Shown: positions 33,724-41,931 of the stretch, piece by piece
Position numbering within the stretch: position 1 is the stretch's first letter
Layout of the letters: each line of letters begins with the position of its first letter
Source of the DNA: JAJPHI01 sp035541875
GTDB taxonomy: Bacteria; Desulfobacterota; Binatia; Binatales; Binataceae
Assembly (NCBI GenBank): GCA_035541875.1
Contig: DATKML010000046.1
Coordinates: 1 to 64,000 of the forward strand
Direction of reading: 5' to 3'
DNA: 64,000 nucleotides
Made by a program: the position numbers and the translations under genes
The notes under the pieces: generated by a model
What the model saw: the letters and a program-made list of their open reading frames with translations, nothing else
What the model was told of the DNA's origin: nothing
Databases searched by the model: none

Positions 33724-34845
33724 TCACCCTTTGAAGCCCAGTTTCGCAACAACTTCGGCTGCTGTACGAGCCAGCACGGGCGGTTGCGCACCCATCGAGC
33801 CAAAACGCGGATCAGTGGTCTGGCCACGAACGAAGCGCACATAGATCTGTTGCACGACGGTCGCGGTCTTCCAATGGGCGAAAGCGCGATAGTAGGGCGC
33901 ATCGGTGACGTCCCGACTGGTCTTTTGTGCGTAGCGCTCGACCAATTCGGCACGGGTCATAAAACCCGGCATCGTCGTATGAGCATGGCCCTCGCTCAAC
34001 GCGATCAGGTCGGGCGCATCGTCCGGATCGCGCCAGTAGTTCAGCGCGATACCGAGGTCGATCATCGGGTCGCCCAGCGTCGACATCTCCCAATCGAAGA
34101 CCCCCACGACCGGACCTGAGTTATCCTTCGCGAACATCACGTTGTGCAGGTAGAAATCGTTGTGCAGGAGCACCGGCTTCTGCGGAGTCGGCATATTATC
34201 GAGGAACCAGGCGCCGAGCTTGTTCATCAGCGGAACTTCGTCGGTCTTGGCCTTCTCCCACCGATCCATCCATCCGGTGAGCTGCCGCTTCAAAAAGCCT
34301 TCGGGCTTGCCGAGTCCTGAGAGGCCCAATGCTTCGTAGTCCACGCGATGGAGGTCGGCGAGTGCGTCGATAAAGCCCTCCGACATCGCGCGAAGGGTCC
34401 TGGGGTCGGTCTTGATCTCAGGATCAAGCGGACGGCGGTTCGGGATCGTGAAGCCCGACTTACGCTCCATTACGAAGAAGGGTGCGCCGATAATTCCGGG
34501 GTCGTCGCAGAAAAGAATCGCGTGCGGAGCACGGGCAAAGCCCTCCCATAGGCGGGAGAGCACGCGATGCTCACGCGCCATATCGTGGCCACCCGGCGGC
34601 AGCGGTCCGAGGGGCGGACGGCGCACAACCCATTCATGGGCTGCTTTCCCATCTTGGCCGAAGCGCAGCAGGTACGTCAGGTTCGAATGGCCGCCGCGGA
34701 ATTGTTTGACCGCCAGCGGCTGATCCGCTCCGGGAACGTCGTGGGCGCGGAGGTATTCAATCAGTTTGGCCCAGTCGAGTTGCTCCTCTGCGGTGACGTC
34801 GCTGAACTCAGGTAATGGCTTGCTGGGATCGTGGGTGTTGGACAC
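33724..34845 (-). CDS. Phosphotransferase family protein (APH-like, ACAD10/11-type)
   Basis: A 373-residue kinase-fold protein. I prefer the GTG at 34845, which has AAGGGAGAG four bases upstream, over an ATG 14 codons earlier. Motifs are VKQFRGGHSNLTYLLRFG, VVRRPPLGPLPPGGHDMARE, the catalytic LLHNDFYLHNVMF (HNDxxxxN) and GVFDWEMSTLGDPMIDLG. Upstream on the same strand is an acyl-CoA dehydrogenase, the partner it is fused to in eukaryotic ACAD10/11. That supports a role in degradation of hydroxylated fatty acids or similar acyl-CoAs. Confidence 0.88.
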   Translation of the reverse strand: MSNTHDPSKPLPEFSDVTAEEQLDWAKLIEYLRAHDVPGADQPLAVKQFRGGHSNLTYLLRFGQDGKAAHEWVVRRPPLGPLPPGGHDMAREHRVLSRLWEGFARAPHAILFCDDPGIIGAPFFVMERKSGFTIPNRRPLDPEIKTDPRTLRAMSEGFIDALADLHRVDYEALGLSGLGKPEGFLKRQLTGWMDRWEKAKTDEVPLMNKLGAWFLDNMPTPQKPVLLHNDFYLHNVMFAKDNSGPVVGVFDWEMSTLGDPMIDLGIALNYWRDPDDAPDLIALSEGHAHTTMPGFMTRAELVERYAQKTSRDVTDAPYYRAFAHWKTATVVQQIYVRFVRGQTTDPRFGSMGAQPPVLARTAAEVVAKLGFKG

Positions 34846-35078
34846 GGAGCTCTCCCTTGAACTTTCCTCACGAGGGAAAGGGTGCAATTGAGGAGCGCTT
34901 CGCGAACGGAAGGAAACCGGTACCGGCTTGGCGATGACTGGTCGCTAGGCTCTCCAGCCGTCGCCAAGCTATCCGAGGTCCATTCTCTTTGTTCGTGTTG
35001 CTCACTGCGCTCAGGATGACGCCGATGACGACTTCCCGTCTCCTTCCCTTCCGGAAAGGGGACGGGGTGAGGTCAGTT

Positions 35079-36278
35079 CTAGTTCTTCCACTTGCGGCAT
35101 TCGCGCCGCGCAATCTGCATACGATGGACTTCGTCGGGGCCGTCGACGAGACGCATCGAGCGATTTTCGCGCCAGAAGCGTGCAATCGGAGTATCGTCGG
35201 TCATCCCCAATGCGCCGTGGACCTGAATCGCCCGGTCAAGGACGTTCATCACCACGTTGGCGGCCAGCACCTTAATCATTGCAATTTCTTGCCGCGCCTC
35301 GCGCTTACCGACGGTATCGATCTTCCATGCTGCCTGCATGACCATCAGCCGCGTCGAATCGATCTCGATGCGCGAATCGGCGATCCATTGCTGCACGTTG
35401 GCCTTCTCGGCCAGATAGCTGCCATGCGTGAAACGGGTATTCGCTCGCTTGCACATCAACTCGAGAGCCCGTTCGGCCACACCGATATTGCGCATGCAGT
35501 GATGGATGCGGCCGGGGCCGAGGCGTGCCTGTGCAATCGCGAAACCGTCGCCCTCCTTGCCGAGCAGGTTGGTCACCGGCACCTTGCAATCCTTGTAGAT
35601 GATCTCGCAATGGCCGCCGCCACCCGCATGACCCATCACGGAGACCGGCCTGACAAGATTGAACCCCGGCGTATCGGTCGGAACGATAATCATACTGGCG
35701 CGCTTGTGCGGTTCAGCCTTGGGATCGGTGACAACCATCGCGATCGCGAATCCCGCGCCGACCGCGCCTGACGTGAACCACTTGTGGCCGTTGATATTGT
35801 AGTAGTCGCCTTCGCGGACGGCCCGAGTCGCCAGATGGGTCGGATCGGAGCCCGGGGTCTCTGGCTCGGTCATCGAGAAGCAGGTGCGCATCTCGCCTTC
35901 GAGACACGGAGAGAGCCACTTCTTTTTCTGATCGGCAGTGGCGAAATCCACGAGGATTTCCATATTGCCGGTATCGGGCGCCTGGCAGTTGAAAGCGCGC
36001 GCGCCGATCGGGCTGCGGCCCATGATCTCGCAGAGCGGAGCATATTCGGCGACTTTGAGGCCTTGGCCGAACTCATGATCGGGCATAAAGAGGTTCCACA
36101 GGCCCTCGGCTTTGGCTCTGCGGCGCACCGCCTTGAGGACTTCGGGTTCGGTATGCTCCTTCCCGTGCTGGTTCATTTCGTCTTCGACCTGTTTTTCGAT
36201 CGGATAGACATGCTGGTCCATGAACGCTGAGACCCGCTGCTGAAATTCCTTGACCTTGGGAGAGAGTTCGAAATCCAT
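35079..36278 (-). CDS. Acyl-CoA dehydrogenase
   Basis: A 399-residue FAD-dependent dehydrogenase that introduces the alpha-beta double bond in acyl-CoA substrates. FSMTEPETPGSDPTHLATRA (FAD/substrate segment) is followed by INGHKWFTSGAVG. C-terminal blocks are QVHGALGMTDDTPIARFWRE and MRLVDGPDEVHRMQIAR. The start is one of two consecutive ATGs at 36281 and 36278; CGAGG lies just upstream and favours the second. The phosphotransferase gene follows downstream on the same strand after about 230 bases. Confidence 0.93.
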   Translation of the reverse strand: MDFELSPKVKEFQQRVSAFMDQHVYPIEKQVEDEMNQHGKEHTEPEVLKAVRRRAKAEGLWNLFMPDHEFGQGLKVAEYAPLCEIMGRSPIGARAFNCQAPDTGNMEILVDFATADQKKKWLSPCLEGEMRTCFSMTEPETPGSDPTHLATRAVREGDYYNINGHKWFTSGAVGAGFAIAMVVTDPKAEPHKRASMIIVPTDTPGFNLVRPVSVMGHAGGGGHCEIIYKDCKVPVTNLLGKEGDGFAIAQARLGPGRIHHCMRNIGVAERALELMCKRANTRFTHGSYLAEKANVQQWIADSRIEIDSTRLMVMQAAWKIDTVGKREARQEIAMIKVLAANVVMNVLDRAIQVHGALGMTDDTPIARFWRENRSMRLVDGPDEVHRMQIARRECRKWKN

Positions 36279-36435
36279 CATTACCTCGCGATGCGCTCCG
36301 CTAAATGAAGCCACGCCTCATTTCATAATCCAGAGCGGCGGTAAAGAGAAGCGAAGGTATCAGCGATTGACGTATCAATGAGCGATTGATTACAAGGTCA
36401 CAATCTGAACATCACGCAAGAGCTTGGAGCAAACG

Positions 36436-37134
36436 ATGGAACTTAATCGACCTCAAATCGACGTTGGTATCTTTACCAACAACATCGACGCGATGAAGGC
36501 CTTTTACGGCGATAACCTCGGGTTGCCGTTTGAGTCGGTGCTGCCGGTCGGCGGTGGCTTCAAACAGCATCGCTATGTCGCCAACGGCTCGATCCTCAAG
36601 TTGATGGAATCGAAGGATCCGCTACCTCGGCGTCATCCGGGTGGATACGAGACCCTGATGATCGCGACCAGCAAGGTCAGCCAGCCCGAGGCGATTAATG
36701 ATCCGGATGGCAATACGATCGAGTTGGTGCCTCCGGGACGAGACGACGTGAATCAGATCGAGGTTCGGCTCGGCGTGAGCGATCCCGATGCGTTCGACGG
36801 TTTCTACACCAAGGCTTCGGCCGGCAAAGCGATGGACCATCATCGCGTGAGGATCGGCGAGACGATTTTCGCGACGTTCCGCCATCCGCTCCTGCGTCCG
36901 GCCAAGCCGGCCCCGTTTGCCAACGCGCTTGACGTGGTCAAGGCGATGGCTTCGCTGGGAATCCGTTATGTGACGCTGCAGGTGAAGAACTGCGATGCGG
37001 CGTTCAAGGAGATGACCGACGCCGGGGCAACGGTAGCGCTAAAGCCGGAGAATTTCGGCAACGTCGCGCGAATCGCTTTCGTGCGCGACCCCGATGGTAA
37101 CTTTATCGAGTTGGCCCAGCGCCCACCAAGCTGA
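36436..37134 (+). CDS. VOC (glyoxalase/bleomycin-resistance) fold protein with two modules
   Basis: A 232-residue protein containing two vicinal-oxygen-chelate modules. The first begins IDVGIFTNNIDAMKAFYGDN and ends INDPDGNTIELVPPG; the second ends FVRDPDGNFIELAQ. The repeated DPDGNxIEL segments carry the usual metal-ligand Glu. The start is ATG at 36436, with GGAGC six bases upstream. Possible activities are dioxygenase, lyase or isomerase; the substrate is unknown. Confidence 0.85.
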   Translation: MELNRPQIDVGIFTNNIDAMKAFYGDNLGLPFESVLPVGGGFKQHRYVANGSILKLMESKDPLPRRHPGGYETLMIATSKVSQPEAINDPDGNTIELVPPGRDDVNQIEVRLGVSDPDAFDGFYTKASAGKAMDHHRVRIGETIFATFRHPLLRPAKPAPFANALDVVKAMASLGIRYVTLQVKNCDAAFKEMTDAGATVALKPENFGNVARIAFVRDPDGNFIELAQRPPS

Positions 37135-37226
37135 GCGCCTGCGTTAGATCAGACCGGTGCAAGCGCTACGCGAAGACCGTCGACACGGCTCGCGTTCGCT
37201 CACCGGCTCAGAATGACCGCAGATTT

Positions 37227-37262
37227 GGGCGTGAGCCGTGAAGAGCGGCTTACGCCCATTTT
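37227..37262 (+). terminator. Intrinsic terminator of the VOC gene
   Basis: GGGCGTGAGCCG (37227-37238) pairs with CGGCTTACGCCC (37246-37257), one G-U pair, seven-base loop, then ATTTT. The hairpin overlaps the 3' end of the convergent helicase gene (stop at 37250). A half copy of the GCTCAGAATGAC repeat precedes it. Confidence 0.7.
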
Positions 37263-38461
37263 GAACGGGAGCGCCCGCGTGGTGACGAACGCTTTCCGGT
37301 TGAGCGGAATAGTTTGACCGGCTTGGGCGCATTGATCTCGGGTTGATCGAAGCCTTCGACCGTTTCGCGCTCCAGCTTAAGTCCGAGCGTCCGCTCGATT
37401 CGTCCCAACGCTAAGCGATCTTCCGGCGTAACAAGGCTTATCGCGGCGCCTTCTTTGCCCGCGCGCGCGGTTCGTCCGATCCGATGGATATAGTTCTCGG
37501 GTTCGTCCGGGAGATCGAAATTGATCACGTGCGAGACACCGGGGATATCGAGTCCGCGCGCCGCGACATCGGTAGCCACCAAAACGTTGTAGGCCCGCTT
37601 ACGGAAGCCGCCGAGAGCTGCAGTCCGCTGCGACTGCGATAGATCGCCATGAATCGGTGCGGCCTTGATACCTTGCCGCCGGAGATTGCGGGCGACACGG
37701 TCGGTGCGGCTGCGAGTCCGGGTGAAGACGATAGCGCTCTCAACTTCGGGCCTTCGCAGCAGCGCGAGCAGGATCCCATCCTTGTCGGTCTGAGCCACAG
37801 TGCAGAGGGTTTGTGCGATCGTTGAGGGCGGTGCCGACTTATCGCCGATTGTGACGCGCTGCGGATTGCGCAGGAATTCACGCGCCATCAGATCCGCAGC
37901 AGAGCCCATAGTGGCCGAGAACATCAGGGTCTGACGCTTCTCGGGCGCCATCTTCATGATGCTCCTGACCTGGGGCATAAAGCCCATATCGAGCAGGCGG
38001 TCGGCCTCGTCGATTACGATCGCGCGGACACGGTCGAGTTTGATGCTCCCGCGTTCGAGATGGTCGAGCAGGCGACCGGGGCAGGCAATCAGCACCTGGG
38101 CGCCCGACTTTAGGGCGTCCAACTGCTTGCGCATCGACTCGCCACCGACAATCACGGCAGCACGAAGCTTGGTGTGACGGGCGAGCAGGCCGAACTCGCG
38201 ACCCACCTGGGCGGCGAGTTCCCGCGTCGGCTCAATTACGAGCATCGCCGCGCCGGTGACCTTCTCGCGATGGAGATGGTCGATCAAAGGGATCAGGAAA
38301 GCGGCGGTTTTGCCGCTGCCGGTTTCGGCAGTAGCGACCACATCGACGCCGGTCTGAATCAGGGGAATAGCGCCGGATTGAATCGGCGTGGCCTCATGAT
38401 GGCCGCGGTCACGAATCGAACGATTAAGTTCAGGAGATAGGGAAAAAGCCGAGAAAGACAA
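37250..38461 (-). CDS. DEAD-box ATP-dependent RNA helicase, RhlE-like
   Basis: A 403-residue helicase. Motifs are Q (ATPIQSGAIPLIQTG), I (ATAETGSGKTAAF), Ia (EPTRELAAQVG), II (VIDEADRLLDMG), III (MFSATMGSA), V (VATDVAARGLDIPGVSHVIN) and VI (YIHRIGRTARAGKEG). The short basic C-terminal tail ends RSTGKRSSPRGRSRSKWA. It unwinds RNA duplexes, for example in ribosome assembly or at low temperature. It is divergent from the pmo-like operon. Confidence 0.95.
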   Translation of the reverse strand: MSFSAFSLSPELNRSIRDRGHHEATPIQSGAIPLIQTGVDVVATAETGSGKTAAFLIPLIDHLHREKVTGAAMLVIEPTRELAAQVGREFGLLARHTKLRAAVIVGGESMRKQLDALKSGAQVLIACPGRLLDHLERGSIKLDRVRAIVIDEADRLLDMGFMPQVRSIMKMAPEKRQTLMFSATMGSAADLMAREFLRNPQRVTIGDKSAPPSTIAQTLCTVAQTDKDGILLALLRRPEVESAIVFTRTRSRTDRVARNLRRQGIKAAPIHGDLSQSQRTAALGGFRKRAYNVLVATDVAARGLDIPGVSHVINFDLPDEPENYIHRIGRTARAGKEGAAISLVTPEDRLALGRIERTLGLKLERETVEGFDQPEINAPKPVKLFRSTGKRSSPRGRSRSKWA

Positions 38462-38521
38462 GTGATTCCTTTGGCCCGAAGGCCCGAGAGTAGTTCAAAT
38501 AGATTGATGCTCCGAATCTGC

Positions 38522-38538
38522 CGAGCAGCTGCTGCTCG
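38522..38538. promoter_or_regulatory. Perfect palindrome upstream of the monooxygenase operon
   Basis: CGAGCAGCTGCTGCTCG has 8-bp arms around one central base. It sits about 60 bases upstream of the helicase start and 205 bases upstream of pmoC, in the divergent promoter interval. It could be a regulator binding site. No matching regulator gene is adjacent and function is untested. Confidence 0.35.
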
Positions 38539-38742
38539 TAGCCACGATAAGCGGGACCCATGAGCGGATTGCATAAAAGCTTATATTACAGCGCCGTCAG
38601 AAGCAACGTGGCGTGGTTATGCCCGAACCTCGAAGGTTTTGGGGGTCGAAATTCATTCCAACCACCCATCGAAGTGTTGAAGTTCTGCCCGGATCAGATA
38701 TAACCGGTCACAGCAACGAATCTCAGTGCGGGAGTCTCGGCT

Positions 38743-39531
38743 ATGGCGAATGCAAAATATGGCCCGACCGATTGGCTTGGTGGCTGGCGAACTCTGTTCG
38801 TAAGCTGCGCAGTCCTTCTGGGGCTGAATCTATTCCTTTGGATTTGGGACTATAAGTACGCCTTGGTTTACGGTCTGGATTCCAGCACCCATGCCTTCAC
38901 GATGCATTATCGGGCCCTGTTTTGGGCCGAATTGCTCTCGCTCGGAGCCTTCACCGGTGTCTGGTACGGATGGCTGGTGCGGACCGGGCGCGCGCTGTTG
39001 GGTCAGCCGATCGCCGCGAGCGAAGAGGTCCGGCGCATCGCGGTGCTGTGGGGCATTATCGGCGCTACCAGCCTTTCGCTGTATATCGAGGCGAGCTTCT
39101 GGCCGAACTGGGACGGCGCGTGGCATCAGACGATGGTCCGCGATACCGCACTGACGCCGACCCATATTCCGATGTTCTACTTCTTCTTCCCCCTTTCGAT
39201 CATCTTGGCCCTCGGCGGCTATATCTATGCGCTCTTCCGCCTCCCCACGATCTACGCCTGGAGCAAGGGCTTCCCGTGGTCATTCTTCCTGTTGATATCA
39301 GCGGCGGTGATGGAGTTTATCCAGGTCGCGTTCAACGAATGGGGCCACAGCCTGTGGCTGTCGGAAGAGTTCTTCTCGGTGCCGTTCCATTGGCCCTTCG
39401 TGACCTACGGATGGCTGGCCAGCGGCATGTTTGCCGTGTGGGGCGAGACGATCATTCGACTCTACGGCATTGAGAACGAGAATCGTACGGTTGAACTGCC
39501 GACCCAGACTGCGGCGGCAGGTGGACGCTAA
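38743..39531 (+). CDS. pmoC: Copper membrane monooxygenase subunit C (PmoC/AmoC family)
   Basis: A 262-residue polytopic protein that carries the probable active copper sites of particulate methane/ammonia/alkane monooxygenases. Ligands match the Methylococcus spacing: D124-x3-H128-x12-H141 (WDGAWHQ ... LTPTHIP) for the CuC site, and N198-x3-H202-x13-H216 (FNEWGHS ... VPFHWPF) for the CuD site. Membrane helices fill the rest. GGGAG precedes the ATG. It is the first gene of the C-A-x-B set. The substrate (methane, short alkanes, ammonia) cannot be read from the sequence; the alcohol dehydrogenase genes downstream argue for a hydrocarbon. Confidence 0.93.
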   Translation: MANAKYGPTDWLGGWRTLFVSCAVLLGLNLFLWIWDYKYALVYGLDSSTHAFTMHYRALFWAELLSLGAFTGVWYGWLVRTGRALLGQPIAASEEVRRIAVLWGIIGATSLSLYIEASFWPNWDGAWHQTMVRDTALTPTHIPMFYFFFPLSIILALGGYIYALFRLPTIYAWSKGFPWSFFLLISAAVMEFIQVAFNEWGHSLWLSEEFFSVPFHWPFVTYGWLASGMFAVWGETIIRLYGIENENRTVELPTQTAAAGGR

Positions 39532-39571
39532 AAGCGCGATAACCACCTAAGAGGGCTCGACAGGAAATAGC

Positions 39572-40366
39572 ATGGCGGCAGCAACCACAACCGGAATGAC
39601 GGCGGCTGAAAAGCAGAAGCGGCTCGAACTGCGCGATCTGCTCAATGCCAAGTACCAATGGATCGATCGCACTTGGGACGCGGTTTTCTGGATTACGGCG
39701 ATTTTTATCGTTGGCGGTGCGGCGGATATCACGAAGCTGCTCTTCGCCGGTGACTGGGACTTCTGGACCGACTGGAAAGATCCGCAGTGGTGGCCCGTGG
39801 TCACGGCTTTCGCGACGATCATTATCCCGTCAGCGTTGCAGTGGATTCAGTGGGTCGCTTGGCGTATGCCCACCGGTGCGACCTACACCTGCACCTGTCT
39901 TTTCCTTGCGAGCTGGATCGGACGTTACTTCCAGTGGCATATCGCCGAGGGCTATCCGCTGAACTTCGTGTGGCCGATCTCGACGGTTCCTGCTGCGATT
40001 ATCCTCGACTGGATTCTGATGAAGACGCGGAGCTTCGTGATCACCTCGGTGGTCGGCGGAGTAGTCTGGGCGATTCTGGTGTGGGCTTTTAACTATGTAC
40101 CGCTTGCGCCGTATCTCCAGCCTGCGCAGTTCATGCACCATATTCTGACTGTCTCCGACGTCCAGGGTATCGCTTACATCCGCTCGCAGACGCCCGAATA
40201 TATGCGCCACATCGAACGCGGCGCGCTCCGAAGCTTCCTTGGTGAGACGCAGTACGTTTCGCTGGTGTTCGGCGGATCGTTGGCGATGCTCGGCTACTGG
40301 GTCGGACAGCTAATCGGCCGCTATCTGGCTGTCTGGCCGATCGGGAAATTCATCAAGACTTACTAA
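39572..40366 (+). CDS. pmoA: Copper membrane monooxygenase subunit A (PmoA/AmoA family)
   Basis: A 264-residue membrane subunit. The family signature near residue 53 is GDWDFWTDWKDPQWWPVV. Other conserved parts are WRMPTGATYTCTCLFLASW, IGRYFQWHIAEGYPLNFVW and PTRAILDWIL-like helices, then the C-terminal YVSLVFGGSLAMLGYWVGQL. It is slightly longer than Methylococcus PmoA because of an extra N-terminal cytosolic segment. AGGAAA lies upstream of the ATG; pmoC ends 40 bases before. Its sequence is the usual marker for placing the enzyme in the methane, ammonia or short-alkane branches, and is the best target for phylogeny. Confidence 0.93.
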   Translation: MAAATTTGMTAAEKQKRLELRDLLNAKYQWIDRTWDAVFWITAIFIVGGAADITKLLFAGDWDFWTDWKDPQWWPVVTAFATIIIPSALQWIQWVAWRMPTGATYTCTCLFLASWIGRYFQWHIAEGYPLNFVWPISTVPAAIILDWILMKTRSFVITSVVGGVVWAILVWAFNYVPLAPYLQPAQFMHHILTVSDVQGIAYIRSQTPEYMRHIERGALRSFLGETQYVSLVFGGSLAMLGYWVGQLIGRYLAVWPIGKFIKTY

Positions 40367-40374
40367 ACCCAACT

Positions 40375-40626
40375 ATGTTTCGAAGGATGGGAACTGGTTT
40401 GTCTGCACGACGGAAACTGCTGGTTGCGCTGAGTTGGTTGCTGATCGGAATTGGCACGGCTCACGCCCACGGCGGGATGGCGGGGCCCGACGAACTCGGA
40501 CCCCCGGTTGGCATCTCAGTGACAATTGGCCTGGCGTCTTACTTCGCGATCACGCTTTGGCCTACACGATCCCGCGGCTCCGAACGCAAGAACGGCGGCA
40601 AAGCAGGATCGCGTTCCGCGCGCTAG
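40375..40626 (+). CDS. Small exported single-span protein between pmoA and pmoB
   Basis: An 83-residue protein lying eight bases after pmoA and 38 bases before pmoB. It has a signal peptide (about residues 11-31, ending GTAHA) and one membrane helix (about 45-62, GISVTIGLASYFAITLW), then a basic cytosolic-type tail. If cleaved after AHA, the mature protein begins His-Gly-Gly-Met, the same kind of N-terminal histidine as PmoB. It has no similarity I recognise to PmoD. It is a good candidate for an accessory or extra subunit, which is inference from position. An internal ATG at 40387 is an alternative start. Confidence 0.65.
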   Translation: MFRRMGTGLSARRKLLVALSWLLIGIGTAHAHGGMAGPDELGPPVGISVTIGLASYFAITLWPTRSRGSERKNGGKAGSRSAR

Positions 40627-40664
40627 ACAAGACGCATTTTCGACTGGATTCTCAGGAGACGAAG

Positions 40665-41915
40665 GTGAGACATATCCGCTTGGGGATAATCTGTTCTTTG
40701 GCGCTGCTGCTGCTCTCGTTTGCACCGCAAGGGGCATTCGCGCATGGTGAGGCGGCCGATGAGCCCTTTTTGAAGGATCTCACGACGGCTTTCTACGATG
40801 TGCACATTTCGCCGACGAATATTAAGGTTGGCGAACCTGTAACGATCACCGGCCGAGTAACGATTCTTGATACGTGGCCCTACACGCTCGACCCGCCGCA
40901 GACCGCCTATATCACGCCAGTCGTCCCCGGACCCGTTTTCGCCCTGACGGATCGTATCGTTAACGGCGATCCGACCTTCGGTTCGATTTTGGTCGATAAG
41001 GGCCGAACCTATGAATTCAAGATGACGATGCTCGGCCGCACGCCCGGTCACTGGCATGTCCATCCGGGGATCGGTATCCAGGGCACCGGCACTCTGCTTG
41101 GTCCGGGCGAATGGGTAACGGTAGAGCCTAGCGATAAGCCCTTTGTCCTGCCCGTCACTCTGCAGACCGGCGAGACGGTTGATCTAGAACAACTCGGTGG
41201 CAGCTTCGTCTGGTGGTGGTCCTTGTTCGGCTTCCTGATCGGCCTCGTATGGATGATCTACTGGACGGTGCCGAAGCGAACGGTTACGCGCCTCGCGGTT
41301 ACGGCACAGCTCCCGGTTAATGACGACGCGCCGGATATCGGACTTATCACGCCGCGCGATCACTTCTGGATGGATATTCTCGCGGGTCTGACGATCGTGA
41401 CGTTGGTCGTTGGATGGGTCTATATGGCCGGCAAATATCCGGTGCGGCTGCCGCAGCAGACCGATCGCTGGGCTCCGGTTTCCCTGACTCCCACGGACCA
41501 TCTGGCGGAGGTACATCCACTCGGCGCAGTCTTCGATGACAAGACCGATACGCTGACGATTAATGCCGAAGTCAAAAATCTCGGTACGAATCCGCTCAAC
41601 CTTAATAGTTACGTCATGGGTATGGCCTCGTTCGTGAACGGCACAAAGGACGATATGGCCAAAGCCGGTCCGGCGGACTTTGTGAATGAGCTGAAGGTTT
41701 CTCCGGACGGTCCTATCGCTCCGGGTGAGACGCGCAAGGTTACACTTACGATGACCAGCGAGATCTTCGATCAGGAACGCTTGGTGCCGCTGCACGATCC
41801 CCAGCAGTTAATCGCAGGCGTGTTCCGCTTTTCCGATTCGCAAGGTCGTCAGGATATCGTCACGGTGAAGTCGACGCTGGTACCGACTGAATTTCGCGCG
41901 CAATATCTGCCCTGA
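40665..41915 (+). CDS. pmoB: Copper membrane monooxygenase subunit B (PmoB/AmoB family)
   Basis: A 416-residue subunit with a large periplasmic cupredoxin region. The start is GTG at 40665 with AGGAGA upstream. The signal peptide ends SFAPQGAFA, leaving His27 as the mature N-terminus. The copper site is completed by His131 and His133 in GHWHVHPGIGIQG, equivalent to the H33/H137/H139 site of Methylococcus. Two membrane helices follow at about residues 180-200 and 235-255, then a second cupredoxin-like domain. Length agrees with characterised PmoB. Confidence 0.93.
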   Translation: MRHIRLGIICSLALLLLSFAPQGAFAHGEAADEPFLKDLTTAFYDVHISPTNIKVGEPVTITGRVTILDTWPYTLDPPQTAYITPVVPGPVFALTDRIVNGDPTFGSILVDKGRTYEFKMTMLGRTPGHWHVHPGIGIQGTGTLLGPGEWVTVEPSDKPFVLPVTLQTGETVDLEQLGGSFVWWWSLFGFLIGLVWMIYWTVPKRTVTRLAVTAQLPVNDDAPDIGLITPRDHFWMDILAGLTIVTLVVGWVYMAGKYPVRLPQQTDRWAPVSLTPTDHLAEVHPLGAVFDDKTDTLTINAEVKNLGTNPLNLNSYVMGMASFVNGTKDDMAKAGPADFVNELKVSPDGPIAPGETRKVTLTMTSEIFDQERLVPLHDPQQLIAGVFRFSDSQGRQDIVTVKSTLVPTEFRAQYLP

Positions 41916-41931
41916 AGCGGATATTTGATCG

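Noticed and set aside
38743..41915. Ammonia monooxygenase as the specific call
   Set aside because: No hydroxylamine oxidoreductase genes are nearby and alcohol dehydrogenases follow instead, so I use the general copper membrane monooxygenase name.
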